From Batillaria attramentaria (taxonomy: Eukaryota; Mollusca; Gastropoda; Batillariidae), in assembly GCA_018292915.2 (NCBI GenBank), contig JACVVK020000326.1, positions 672,501 through 736,500 on the forward strand: 64,000 bases of DNA. Direction: 5' to 3'. How positions within the stretch are numbered: position 1 is the first letter of the stretch; each line of letters begins with the position of its first letter. The position numbers were made by a program, and so were the translations under genes. Shown one piece after another: positions 13,630-21,334 of this stretch. The notes beneath the pieces were generated by a model, which searched no databases, was not told the DNA's origin, and saw nothing but the letters and a program-made list of their open reading frames with translations.

Positions 13630-15548
13630 TACAGGAACAGCGGATGATACACAAACGCTACAAAACACAACTGCCGCAGGTACCCGAGTAAATAGATAAA
13701 TAAATAAAAGTCCTAACAATTACCACTTTAGGATATTATCGATGCTGCACCTACTTCTTCCACTTCCACCACTACGACCGACAGCAACGACAACTGCTGC
13801 AACATTGTTCTAATGCTCTTTCGCCCTGTATTACTATTTCTGTAGTGTGTTGCCACCATATCACTACCCACAGCAATTGTTTTAACACTGGAACACGCAT
13901 TCCTATCGTTCACACCACCTCACTTCTGCCATCGTGGAAGCCAGAGCAAAAACAAAATTCCAATATCGTGATGGTCAGACATGTGGGACGTTGATTTGTG
14001 ATGGGTTTCCACAAAATGGGGACAAAGGGTGATTTGGGGCATGTGAAGTTATTGGAATTAACTGAAAAGTGCAGAAAACTGGCTTCACTTTGGTATGAAA
14101 ATTACTTCCGTAGCTTGATGTAGGCCTGAGGTATGTTTGCTGGAAACTTGTTGTTGAAAAGCGGCCATGTTGAGAATTGACTGGTAAAATGTGAGGATGG
14201 TGTGGGGTTTTTTTGTTTTGTTTTTTGTTTTGTTTTTTGTTTTTTTTTTGTTTGTTTTTTTTTTGGGGGGGAGGTTGATATGGGTGATACCAAAGACGGG
14301 GCAACGACAAAAAAGCCAGCGGCACAAAAATTTGGCCCCAGCCGGGATACGAACTCACGACCCGACCATTAGAAGTTCAACGCTCTACCATTCGACCACC
14401 CCGGCTTCCCGAGTAAAAAAAAAAAAAAAAGTGACATGGGAATCATGCCGGTACAGCATATTTGTTTTATAATTATGCTCGTTTTTTACATGTTTATAAG
14501 CTACAAGGAGCCTTGAAACTTTCTAAGAAGTTGTATTAGTTGTCTAGGGATCCGAAAATGAAAACAATCTCGAAGTCGCTAAAAATGCCCCCCAGTTTTT
14601 GTTGTTGTTGTTGTTGTTTATTTCGGTTTTCTCAACAATGGCTGATCGACTTTTTCTGAGATCCCATTTTATTCACCTGACTTTTTTTTTTTTTTTTCTT
14701 TTTGCGGCAGTGCGGCAGCAACCGTATATTTGCTCAGCATTCGCAAACACAAACCGTGCAAACCAGGACACAGGTGATAAACGGCTATACGGTGACACTG
14801 AGAAACACGCTGCGGGACCCTAATATTAGCGAGGACAAATATTAGCCGAAAGCCGAGACAAACTGAGAGCGTCAGACAAAGTAGAAAATTGTCCTCTTCG
14901 ATCAGTCTTAACAAATTTGGAATTCAAGTTAGATGAACTCGGCATTAGTGAAAGAAGCCTTCGAGTAAGAAGAACAATTGGGGGAAAAACTTAAATGAGC
15001 GTGAGACGTGTACATTTTTATGTTACTGCCTCGTGTTTTATTGGTCCTATTTTGAAATACCTGGGTTGGGATGGGTTGGGTTGGGTTGGGTTGGGTTGGG
15101 TTCGGCTGGGTTCGTTTGGGTTGGGTTGGGTTTTTAGTTTGGTTTGTGTTTTGTTGTTGTTGTTTTGTTTCGGTTTGGTTTCAGTGTTTCTTTGCATTGG
15201 TTGGGTTGGGTTGGGTTGGGTTGGGTTGGTTGCCGGGTTGTTTGGTTGGTTGGATGGGTATTGTTGCGGCGGTGGTGGTGGAGTTTATTTGTTGTTGGTG
15301 GTTCTGGTAGTGCGGGATGGTTAGCTGGCTGGTTGGTTGGTACTTTGGTTTAAATTGCTTTGTGGGGTCAGACCGTCATCGCTATAGTGACCATTCAGCT
15401 CTTTTGCTTGACAAGTGTCAGTACAATGCAAGGTACATGTACGTTGTCACAAACCCACAAAGCTAAGCTCAGAATCATACTCCTTTGTTGTGAACGTCAC
15501 AACTGACAGCAGGCTGGATCCTTCACGAAAGAGAGAGAGAGAGAGAGA

Positions 15549-15606
<58 letters not shown>

Positions 15607-16490
15607 GACAGACAGACAGACAGAGATCGTAATACGATATCCAAGGCATCACAATTGAGTGACAGTTTATTGAAGTCCCCGTGAATAGCTTGCACCAATC
15701 TCGCCTTTTTTCTACCACCGTGTACCGGAATAATATACAGCAGTTCGTACGCAGCAGCTGCTACCACAGGCCACGGGCAGCACACATCACACCGACTGAC
15801 TCCAACACAAAGGACGGCTTAATTATTCCCCCATCTTTTACTCTGCCCCCCTCTGTCGTTTTCTCTTTCGTCAGTCTCTGCCTTCCTTTCCTATCTCTCT
15901 GCAAGACGTCCATTTTCTATCGAGCAGAGCAATTTCCTTATAAAGCGGTGTTATCTGAACTTGAACGACGAAAGATCTTCAAGCTCGACCAAAAAAAAAC
16001 CCAAAATTTTTCTGGTATTATTTTTATGTTTATACGCCCCCAGAACCCATGCTCATTTTTTAAAAAGAAAATTGGAAGAAAAAGCGAACGCACGTTCTTC
16101 TCAGTTACACGCGGGCATAGAATTGTATATGCGTCTAGAGTCATGTTCAGGACTGACAGGTCACAGAATTTTCAGTGGCCACATCAATACTTGTTCAGTA
16201 CCTCACCTGACCCCTTTTACACTCGTTCAAGTGGATGCTAAGATATCATCCATCAAGCATCTATTGTTGTCAGTAATGATTATATGAAACGACGGTCAGG
16301 TTGCACGGGATCCAAAGTTGTTTCCCCTCATAACTTGACTTGATACTGTACTTGTTATTGTAACATAACCATACCCATCACGTAACTATGTATCTGTGTG
16401 TACATATCTGGTTTCTTTGTGATTTCGAGGACGCAGACTTAAACCAAGGGTTTCAACATCCAGATGCAGTGTCACCTCATTCGAAAACAA

Positions 16491-16574
<84 letters not shown>

Positions 16575-17570
16575 GAAGTAAGTAAAGCTGAGAGCGCTCC
16601 CTAGATCTAGGAGGTGTGTGCTTTGTATGCCATTGGACAAGTCCGCCTTGCCCTATATTGGCTACAAGCCACAATGGGAGGTGGGGGGGGGGGGACCTAC
16701 CATCCTACCGCTGAAACGTCTAACAGATCTAAGGGTATCTCACCATTCATAGTGCCCCCATTCCCCTCCCACCGGGAGGAAAATGGTCGGTACGACCAAG
16801 GCCATGTGAATTGGTGATTTTAGCCGCTCACGACCATGGTTTCGGGTCAATGGGACCCTCATCAGGTGAGCATGCGGCGATACCCTCGAGGGCTGCAGCG
16901 TCCAACCAGCACTAAAAGGCTGCCCCAGAATAATCTGGTGCGTCTCCAGTACTAGCAGACGTCGCTACCCTAAAGCTCTGCAAGAGGTTTCAGCGGAAAA
17001 AGACTAAATAATTTAGAAGGAGCAACTGCCTATGTGTAATGTCATGTAATTACATTTAATATAGAAAAGGAACAAAGGCGTTACTAAAGCCGAAAACAAG
17101 CGCTCAATCAGGTCAATTTGAAAGTAGGGGAAGTAAGTAAAGCTGAGAGCGCTCCCTAGATCTAGGAGGTGTGTGCTTTGTATGCCATTGGACAAGTCCG
17201 CCTTGCCCTATATTGGCTACAAGCCACAATGGGAGGTGGGGGGGGGGGACCTACCATCCTACCGCTGAAACGTCTAACAGATCTAAGGGTATCTCACCAT
17301 TCATAGTGCCCCCATTCCCCTCCCACCGGGAGGAAAATGGTCGGTACGACCAAGGCCATATGAATTGGTGATTTTAGCCGCTCACGACCATGGTTTCGGG
17401 TCAATGGGACCCTCATCAGGTGAGCATGCGGCGATACCCTCGAGGGCTGCAGCGTCCAACCAGCACTAAAAGGCTGCCCCAGAATAATCTGGTGCGTCTC
17501 CAGTACTAGCAGACGTCGCTACCCTAAAGTTCTGCAAGAGGTTTCAGCGGTAAATATTAAATATCAATAT

Positions 17571-17645
<75 letters not shown>

Positions 17646-18123
17646 CCACCACCACCACCACTTCCAGCACCACGACCATCACCATCACGCATCAAGTGCC
17701 TTCAGCTTGAATTGCAGCTAGCGTACTCACCACATCAAGAACCTGCGACAGCCTGAGCCCCATCTTGACAGTCAACAGGTTGTTGGCGCCGGCCGAGGGT
17801 TTGACGAGGGCTTGGTAGCGAGACATGAGGTCATAGTGCAGCCTCTTGGCTGACGGGTCAGGCTGGGATCTTCTCGCGTCCCCCACGGGCACAGCGCTCA
17901 GGATGAGAAACACCAAGGACAACACGACGACAGAAGTTCTGGAGAACTGCACAGCGGAGATTCCGACGCCCCGGAGGCACTGTTGTTGTAAGATCTGACG
18001 CGACCAAGGGCGTTGGTGTTCTGGTCTGCAGAACCAGCCACTCTTGTTACCGGTGCAATAGAGCATCATCGAGTCCCTAGATCTGTCCGCTTTTCTGGAG
18101 AAATCGATGGAAGAACCCTTCAT
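450..18123 (-). CDS. Nicotinic acetylcholine receptor alpha-type subunit, 3'-incomplete (gene span)
   Basis: Cys-loop ligand-gated cation channel subunit of the plasma membrane. Visible coding exons in gene order are 17731-18123, 4924-4969, 4122-4231, 3239-3567, 1953-2492 and 450-635. The exon carrying M4 and the stop codon is off the left edge. Diagnostic motifs are WKPDLVLYN (loop A), a Cys-loop with exactly 13 residues between cysteines ([15 protein letters not shown]), TWSYDG (loop B), the vicinal pair FYPCC (loop C, alpha-type), GEK at the cytoplasmic end of M2 (cation selective), M1-M3, and the loop segment [14 protein letters not shown] just before M4. The 110-bp and about 45-bp exons match exon sizes conserved across animal nAChR genes. 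Four small frame conflicts (about 4927, 2492, 2416 and 2331) mean the assembled sequence does not translate continuously. They are either assembly indels or signs of a decaying copy. Family assignment is very secure; functional status is not. Confidence 0.93.
770..1118 (-). pseudogene. 3' end of a non-LTR retrotransposon (reverse transcriptase C-terminus)
   Basis: The minus-strand frame gives [20 protein letters not shown], then [15 protein letters not shown] and a stop. This is the C-terminal RT signature shared with the copies at 8891, 19925 and 53942. The 3' UTR ends GCGCCCTACAAATACC followed by (TTA)n. A second copy of the same tail lies at about 663-712, suggesting a slipped or double insertion. 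Confidence 0.8.
1248..1427 (+). mobile_element. tRNA-Arg-headed SINE, diverged copy
   Basis: Diverged tRNA head with box B GGGTTCGAACCCC, then the family body (AAATATTTGTGCTGGCC, GTCTTTGATATCACTC, GGAAAAGGACGTTAAACCC). Possible target duplication gcccttgaa (1239-1247) / gcccttaaa (1428-1436). Confidence 0.8.
1953..2492 (-). CDS. nAChR exon 5: loop C, M1-M3 and start of the cytoplasmic loop
   Basis: Acceptor ttggcag|GTGAAG and donor GATGAG|gtcagt. The first part gives [19 protein letters not shown] (vicinal cysteines, pre-M1), then a TAA at about 2415 that disappears if one A is surplus. M1 follows in the restored phase ([20 protein letters not shown]). A run of six A at 2326-2331 where the GEKV codons need four shifts the frame again. 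M2 ([20 protein letters not shown]) and M3 ([20 protein letters not shown]) are open. The exon length of 540 is inconsistent with its flanking phases by the same net amount as the inferred surplus bases. Confidence 0.88.
3239..3567 (-). CDS. nAChR exon 4: loops E, Cys-loop, B and F
   Basis: Acceptor ttcccag|TGCCGACGG and donor GACGAAG|gtaaag, 329 bp, open throughout. It encodes [15 protein letters not shown], the Cys-loop [15 protein letters not shown], then [16 protein letters not shown] and [14 protein letters not shown]. Between loop B and the loop C strand lies [20 protein letters not shown], about a dozen residues longer than in typical alpha7-type subunits and with an extra cysteine. 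The exon ends in phase 1, while the next exon as assembled needs phase 0. Confidence 0.93.
3667..3855 (+). repeat. (GTT)n/(GGT)n and (TG)n microsatellites
   Basis: (GGT)n at 3681-3712 and about 84 bp of (TG)n at 3772-3855, in an nAChR intron. Confidence 0.95.
4018..4105 (-). mobile_element. 5'-truncated SINE fragment
   Basis: The reverse complement carries only the 3' body of the family (tail ACCCACCCACCC, ACGTTATAATCC, TTTGATATTAACC). It lies directly next to the 110-bp nAChR exon, inside the intron between 3567 and 4122. Confidence 0.65.
4122..4231 (-). CDS. nAChR exon 3 (110 bp, loop D and loop A)
   Basis: Acceptor tatacag|GAATGG and donor AACAA|gtgagt. Exactly 110 bp, the size of the conserved fourth exon of vertebrate nAChR genes. 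It encodes [17 protein letters not shown] followed by [17 protein letters not shown], holding the loop D tryptophan region and the loop A WxPD..LYN motif. Ends in phase 2 and joins cleanly to the next exon. Confidence 0.93.
4677..4908 (+). repeat. Trinucleotide array (ATC)n/(AGT)n
   Basis: Alternating ATC, AGT and ATT triplets ending only 15 bp from the donor of the 46-bp nAChR exon. Confidence 0.92.
4924..4969 (-). CDS. nAChR exon 2 ([14 protein letters not shown])
   Basis: Acceptor tttcag|GACGAA and donor ACAG|gtaag bound a 46-nt exon encoding [14 protein letters not shown]. The homologous exon in this family is normally 45 nt. Here the end reads CGG-ACAG where CGG-CAG would join in frame to GAA TGG (EWFDSRLQW) in the next exon. 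As assembled, splicing to the next exon gives a stop codon after three residues. One surplus base is the simplest explanation. Confidence 0.85.
5062..5329 (+). repeat. Interrupted (CA)n/(ACACA)n array, 268 bp
   Basis: Alternating (CA)n blocks and CAACA pentamers with a (GCAC)n island, the longest CA-type tract in the window. Confidence 0.95.
6557..6985 (+). repeat. Minisatellite of 74-97-bp units
   Basis: Four to five units marked by GATGAAGCTATGGTTGATAC at 6640, 6714, 6811 and 6908. The inner two units are 97 bp and the first 74 bp, differing by an internal deletion. Confidence 0.85.
7047..7091 (-). mobile_element. Extremely 5'-truncated SINE (45 bp) with target-site duplication
   Basis: Only the last 45 bp of the SINE tail, flanked on both sides by TAGACAATACAAGG (7033-7046 and 7092-7105). 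The 14-bp duplication proves insertion by target-primed reverse transcription rather than decay of a longer copy. Confidence 0.88.
7143..7345 (+). pseudogene. 3' tip of a non-LTR retrotransposon
   Basis: It encodes [14 protein letters not shown] and a stop. The 3' UTR has an (AG)n(TG)n(CG)n tract at 7230-7293 and the terminal box AGGCGCTATATAAACTG. Same family as the copy at 9097. Confidence 0.8.
7417..7586 (-). mobile_element. Full-length tRNA-Arg-headed SINE with target-site duplication
   Basis: 170 bp bounded by a perfect 16-bp duplication, TTTCCGGGTATTAAGG (7401-7416 and 7587-7602). The head has box A GGTCGAATGGTAGAG, anticodon-loop region GGACTTCTAATGC (TCT, Arg-like) and box B GAGTTCGATCCC. 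This copy defines the element ends. Confidence 0.93.
7703..7865 (+). mobile_element. SINE copy, 5'-truncated, with expanded poly-C
   Basis: It starts within the anticodon stem (TCTAATGCTCGCGTCG), keeps box B GAGTTCGTATCCC and the body, and has a run of about 30 C in the tail where other copies have short C tracts. Confidence 0.85.
8016..8131 (+). repeat. (CT)n(CA)n microsatellite
   Basis: (CT)n then (CA)n. It follows a CAAGTCAAGTCAA...TTATTAATTTTATCCCC segment (7878-7930) that resembles one at 21565-21620 and looks like a dispersed-repeat end. Confidence 0.93.
8891..9316 (+). pseudogene. Non-LTR retrotransposon 3' fragment split by a SINE
   Basis: RT codons 8897-8918 continue at 9097-9191 after the nested [33 protein letters not shown], stop. 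The 3' UTR contains (TG)n(CG)n at 9209-9247 and ends GCGCGATATAAACTG with (ATT)n. The fragment itself interrupts the dispersed repeat whose halves lie at 8622-8890 and 9320-9405. Confidence 0.88.
8919..9083 (+). mobile_element. SINE nested inside a reverse-transcriptase fragment
   Basis: Full-length copy flanked by CCCCTCCGCCTGG (8906-8918) and CCCCTCCGTCTGG (9084-9096), a 13-bp target duplication with one later change. The duplication falls within the RT codons for APS(A/V)W. Removing the insert rejoins SYAAPSxW to [13 protein letters not shown] in frame. Confidence 0.93.
9535..9670 (+). repeat. Tandem duplication of about 68 bp
   Basis: TTGCATTGTTCTTTA...GAGTGTTAGCACTGTTGGTG appears twice in a row with few differences. 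Confidence 0.8.
10440..10860 (+). repeat. Poly-C tract and (TTCTG)n array
   Basis: C-rich run 10459-10491, then about 280 bp of imperfect TTCTG pentamers (10580-10860). Confidence 0.93.
10931..11100 (+). mobile_element. SINE copy with target-site duplication
   Basis: Flanked by CTGTCAAGTGAGG (10918-10930) and CTGTCAAGCGAGG (11101-11113). The tRNA head has box B GAGTTCGAATCCC, followed by the family body and an ACCC-repeat tail. Confidence 0.9.
11484..12310. repeat. Local duplication split by the hAT-like element
   Basis: A segment at 11484-11607 is repeated at 11653-11752 plus 12283-12306. Both share GAACCAACGACTTTAAACAT and TACCTCTGGTTTTGATTAGC. In the first copy these blocks are contiguous; in the second the 522-bp element separates them. 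Confidence 0.75.
11756..12277. mobile_element. hAT-like non-autonomous element, 522 bp
   Basis: Terminal inverted repeats CAGGGGCGCCGGAA and TTCCGGCGCTCCTG (one mismatch in 14), the CAG...CTG ends typical of hAT elements. It is flanked by GAATG on both sides (11751-11755 and 12278-12282), although hAT normally makes 8-bp duplications. The interior is almost entirely G- and C-runs and has no transposase. Confidence 0.75.
12806..12879 (+). repeat. (GC)n(AC)n microsatellite
   Basis: Alternating purine-pyrimidine tract of 74 bp, a potential Z-DNA former. Purine-rich GA/GGGG repeats follow at 12930-13100. Confidence 0.93.
13559..13626 (+). repeat. (CA)n microsatellite
   Basis: 68 bp of CA repeat with one GC interruption. 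Confidence 0.95.
14262..14411 (-). mobile_element. SINE copy next to long homopolymer tracts
   Basis: The minus-strand head with box B GAGTTCGTATCCC and most of the body are present. The 3' tail on the plus strand merges into the T/G tract at 14209-14270, and an A run follows at 14415. Confidence 0.85.
15064..15240 (+). repeat. (GGGTT)n arrays
   Basis: Two G-rich arrays (15064-15135 and 15198-15240) of GGGTT pentamers separated by T-rich sequence. Runs of G3 every 5 bp could form G-quadruplexes. Confidence 0.92.
15529..15625 (+). repeat. (GA)n(CA)n(CAGA)n microsatellite
   Basis: Compound simple repeat of about 97 bp. Confidence 0.95.
16490..16569 (+). repeat. (CA)n(TA)n microsatellite flanking the hammerhead element (left)
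   Basis: Ends exactly where hammerhead repeat copy 1 begins. Confidence 0.95.
16570..16996 (-). mobile_element. Hammerhead-bearing direct repeat, copy 1 (retrozyme / Penelope-like terminal repeat)
   Basis: First of two direct repeats of about 427 bp. It begins TAGGGGAAGTAAG and ends GTTTCAGCGG on the plus strand. It differs from copy 2 (17125-17550) at only two substitutions and the length of one G run (12 versus 11). It has no ORF of note. Its left flank is a (CA)n(TA)n microsatellite. The minus strand holds a complete hammerhead ribozyme. Confidence 0.85.
16823..16878 (-). ncRNA. Type I hammerhead ribozyme, copy 1
   Basis: Read 5' to 3' on the minus strand: stem I strand GCCG-CAUG-CUCAC, core CUGAUGA, stem II GGGUC / loop CCAUU / GACCC, core GAAA, stem III ACC-AU-GGU, cleavage base C17, stem I return GUGAG-CGGC. 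All invariant core bases (C3 U4 G5 A6 G8 A9, G12 A13 A14, A15.1-U16.1, H17) are present. Stems I (5 + 4 bp with a 4-nt bulge) and II (5 bp) pair perfectly. Cleavage is predicted between the complements of 16832 and 16831. Stem III is only 3 bp with a 2-nt loop, but ACCAUGGU is self-complementary, which favours a dimeric hammerhead. Confidence 0.9.
16997..17124. other. Spacer between the hammerhead repeats
   Basis: 128 bp of AT-rich unique sequence with no ORF, no repeat match elsewhere in the window and no tRNA-complementary primer site that I can see. It is the only sequence inside the element that is not duplicated. Confidence 0.7.
17125..17550 (-). mobile_element. Hammerhead-bearing direct repeat, copy 2
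   Basis: Second copy of the 427-bp repeat, separated from copy 1 by a 128-bp unique spacer (16997-17124). It is flanked on the right by (TA)n(CA)n, a mirror of the left flank. The near identity of the copies implies recent origin or gene conversion. Unlike canonical LTRs, the ends are not TG...CA, and no primer-binding site or polypurine tract was recognised in the spacer. Confidence 0.85.
17377..17432 (-). ncRNA. Type I hammerhead ribozyme, copy 2
   Basis: Identical to the copy at 16823-16878, offset by 554 bp. The predicted cleavage site is between the complements of 17386 and 17385. Cleavage at both sites of one minus-strand transcript would release a 554-nt RNA made of the spacer plus one repeat equivalent. 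Confidence 0.9.
17570..17660 (+). repeat. (TA)n(CA)n(ACC)n microsatellite flanking the hammerhead element (right)
   Basis: Begins about 20 bp after hammerhead repeat copy 2 and about 70 bp before the donor of nAChR exon 1. The order of the tracts mirrors the left flank. Confidence 0.95.
17731..18123 (-). CDS. nAChR exon 1: signal peptide and N-terminal helix
   Basis: Minus-strand reading frame ending at a strong donor, GATGTG|gtgagt, in phase 0. It carries a hydrophobic signal sequence ([15 protein letters not shown]) and then the classic N-terminal receptor segment: [33 protein letters not shown]. The last residues join directly to DEKNQILT in the next exon. The start is placed at 18121-18123, where A at -3 gives a good Kozak context. 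An in-frame ATG at 18196-18198 and two at 18064-18069 are alternatives. Any of them leaves an unusually long hydrophilic stretch before the signal sequence, so an unrecognised 5' intron is possible. Confidence 0.85.
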
Positions 18124-18765
18124 TGTGATTCCCTCAGGGTCAGACGGGGGCGCGGCCAAACTACTTGATTGGAGATCGAGATCAAACTTCAAGAGCACTT
18201 TCAGGGGCCAGTCGGCAACAAAGAAACTCTTATCCTGACCGTACTTCTGGCCCGGTTAGTGTTTCATATGGCTCTGTCGGTGTGCACCAAGAAGCAGATG
18301 CGCGCTTAATGCACAGTTACCGGCTGTGAAATTGCTCGTTTACGTCAAGTTTTTGGCAGAAGCCGGGCAAGAGACGACTGATGTCGCGGATCCAAATTCG
18401 CAGCGTCAGTCACACGGACCGTGGGACTCAGTCAGTCAGTACTGTCGTACTCCACACACACACTGACTGGCGCACTCAACAATCGCCGGTCACGGGTCCT
18501 TGAAGCCGGAAAGGCTGGGCTACATGCAGTCACGGCACCTCACACTGCCAGTAATCGAATGACCCGCACCCACCGTTTAGGAGATCGCTTTGAGGCGGTT
18601 CCAACCGAATGCTGGAGGGTTTATGGGTACTTACATGCCTGTCTATTTCAGGCTGTCAGATCTTTCTTTTTTCTTTTTGTTTTTAAGTAACATTAACGCG
18701 TAGAGAACATGGAGAATTCATCAGCTGAGTTCAGTGCAGGGAGACTGATAAGGCATGGACGCGTT

Positions 18766-18766
<1 letters not shown>

Positions 18767-18796
<30 letters not shown>

Positions 18797-18860
18797 TGTT
18801 TCTCTTTTTTCTCTTCCGCTCTTTCTTTCCTTTTGTTTTGGTTCTTTCTTTCCTTTTTTC
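18767..18860 (+). repeat. Pyrimidine tract (CT)n/(TTTC)n
   Basis: Polypyrimidine stretch upstream of the nAChR first exon. Confidence 0.9.
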
Positions 18861-19924
18861 CTAATGTTTGTGACGGTCTATAGAATGAAGTTATTTTCAT
18901 GCATAGAGAAGCGCAGTGAACATGCTTACTGCATGAAAGTTCACTTTTTGCTGCACCCTAATCTTCATCATCACAGCAGAGCTAGAGTTCAGCCCGAAAA
19001 ACTGATCGCGTTCTCTCTGCCGGTTGCACAGCACGGGTTAGGCCGGGCGGCACGCACACAACCTCAGGTTTGAGGTACATTGTTCGGGCTGAAGTATGAA
19101 CTCAATGTCGTGATCAAGATACAAACGTGCATACACACCGACACGGACCAGCCGGCTCCACCGACTGACACAAATCAAATTCACACATACACACACACGT
19201 GCTCTGACGCGGGCTCAACAGTTGTGCTCCACGCCACTGCTGTACACAGAGCCTGCCCGTGCACGTCGGGTTTACAGGAAGAAGGTAAGGTTTCTTTCTT
19301 GCCTTGTGACGCTAAAACTGTTGCCTTGCTTACCTTCGACATGCAGTCAGGGCCCGGGCTCAAGTTGTCAGCGTAACGCACGATCATCAAGTGTTTCCAG
19401 CTCGCAGGTTCGATCAAGAGAATACAGGTGGAGTCCCAGGGAGGATAGAGGAAGGTGCGGTGTGGAGGGGTGGGGTAGGGACTGAAGTGGGGGATGAACT
19501 GAAGTGAGAGGGGTGACGTGGGGGGAAAGGGGGGGGGGGTGTCAGTGCACTGGCAAAACAACGGCTGTAGAAGAGACTGTGGGTAAAAACGCTGAAGAAA
19601 CCGACGTTTGTCTAAGTGCTTGCCGTGTGCGTGTCAGTGTGTGTGTGTGTGTGTGTTTCCAGTGTCTAAACACCACTGGCAATGCAGGTAACAAAAACAA
19701 ATTCGAGACCGAGTGAGTCAGCTGATGACAGTGAGCAGGTAAGCTCATTAGCCGTGCAAGCTACAACTGATGATCTAGAATATAGGCCTAAACGCCGTGG
19801 CTTTGATAAACGCTTATGCCATTTATCCAGATCACGGTAGAAATCTCAGTGTATGACACATGTAATGAGCAGAACTGACATCCGGCTGGAACTCGGTATG
19901 GCAGTAACTTGAATAACTTCCAGT

Positions 19925-20308
19925 GCACGCTGTGTAAGTACCAGTCAGTCTACAAGCCTACACTGTCTGCCTCACTCTGCACCTACATTCCGTCCCGTAC
20001 CCTCCGCTCATCTAATGACAAGCTACTCAAGGTCCCTAAGATAAACCTGAAAACTTATGGTGAACGATGTTTCCGTTTTGCCGCCCCTACAGTCTGGAAC
20101 TCTCTGCCTATGGGGCTGAGACAACAACCATCTTTATCAGCTTTTAGATCTGGACTGAAAACCCACCTTTTTCAACAGGCTTTCAACTGATGTGTCTTTG
20201 TATTGTGTGATGTGATTGACGTGTTTGTCTGTATAGTGTGAATGTGTATGAGTGATGTGTGTTAGCGCAATGAGTCACTGTTTCTGAGAAGTGCGCTATA
20301 TAAATGAA

Positions 20309-20341
<33 letters not shown>
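19925..20341 (+). pseudogene. Non-LTR retrotransposon 3' end with (TTA)n tail
   Basis: Open frame IPSRTLRSSNDKLLKVPK, then CFRFAAPTVWNSLPMGLRQQ and THLFQQAFN, stop at 20188. The 3' UTR is GT-rich and ends GTGCGCTATATAAATG followed by (TTA)n at 20312-20341. 5'-truncated, as expected for this class. Confidence 0.85.
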
Positions 20342-20342
<1 letters not shown>

Positions 20343-20364
20343 AAGACGGAGTAGCGTTGAAATG

Positions 20365-20600
20365 CTCTGATGCTATCATTTTTATGCTCACATATTGTTC
20401 TGAGCAGTTCAGTTTGGTGGTATACAGTGTATCCGTCATCGCACCACTTCGACACTTGGACAGTGACAGCATCTGTAATGCTGGCACTGCGGAGCCAACA
20501 GAAGCGTACTCGATGACGCGGAGACCACACTGAGCGCTCAATTCCTCAAGTAGTGTAACAACAGTCGCACTCTGAATTTTGGACAGCACATGTCTGCTTT
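20365..20600 (+). repeat. Dispersed repeat family A, partial copy
   Basis: Shares TGCTATCATTTTTATGCTCA, GAGCCAACAGAAGCGTACTC and GTAGTGTAACAACAGTCG with the copies at 8622 and 23390. The right half is missing. Confidence 0.75.
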
Positions 20601-21171
20601 CTTTCTTTCTTTGTTCCTGCTTGTGTGCCATATTTGCTACCGCTTTCCAGACATTTCTGGGACGACAAGTCAGTTAGCCACGGAACCAAGCTGAGCAGCA
20701 CTTGATGCTGTCCGTAGCATTCCAGTGTCGTGCTGGTGTTTCCACAACTCAGTCCAGTCGGATCCCGCACGCTCCAGTGTAAAGAGTTCCTGCAAGGACA
20801 ATAACTGAACTCCAAATGGAAGGACAGACTGGTGTGTTTTATTAATAGCGTCCTTGTTTCTAGGTTGAAGCATTATTTTAGGGGTGACTATGATGCCTGA
20901 GGCTAATAGGGAATATACAGGCAGTTTGAGACCTCGTGCAATTGTGTCATTTGGCCACACGCCGTACATTCTACACTGTGACACTCCCAGACATGCACGA
21001 TCACCGTAGTCTCTCAGAGCAGCGGTGTGAAAAGCCACAATGCATGTAAGAAAAGAAAGGAAGCAGGCGGCAGTCAGGCGTCGTGACGGTCGCTCCTTGC
21101 TGGTGATTCGGTTTTAGTGGACAGATTAGGCGTTAAGCAGGCCCGCTAAGCAGCACTTGTCACGCGCGCGG

Positions 21172-21240
21172 AAGCTGCTCCCTGACACTTTGCATTGCTC
21201 ATTGTTCTGGGACAATAGCAGGCTGCCAGAGACTGGGGGA
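21172..21240 (+). repeat. Dispersed repeat pair B, copy 1
   Basis: GAAGCTGCTCCCTGACACTT...GCAGGCTGCCAGAGACTGG resembles 22540-22606 (GAAGGTGCCCCCTGACACTT...GCGGGCTGCCACACACTGG). Confidence 0.55.
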
Positions 21241-21334
21241 GAAGGGGGGGGGGTGAGTGACGTGGCTAGATTGAACACGCTTCTTATTGCACCGATCACT
21301 GACGTTGAGTGTCGGTCAGTCAGTCTGATGGAAG

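Larger units (their letters stand above)
4970..17730. other. 12.8-kb nAChR intron packed with repeats
   Basis: No exon of the host gene is seen here. The intron holds SINE copies, non-LTR 3' fragments, a hAT-like element, minisatellites, at least ten microsatellites and the tandem hammerhead element, each listed separately. Stretches 5400-6540, 9410-10440, 11120-11750, 12300-12790 and 15640-16490 show no gene and no feature beyond those listed. Confidence 0.75.

Noticed and set aside
16570..17550. Classical LTR retrotransposon or TRIM
   Set aside because: The repeats lack TG...CA ends, and no primer-binding site, polypurine tract or target duplication is visible. The hammerheads point to a retrozyme or Penelope-type element instead.
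20670..21038. 122-codon minus-strand open frame
   Set aside because: No recognisable motif, no splice sites and no codon signal. It lies between dispersed repeats.
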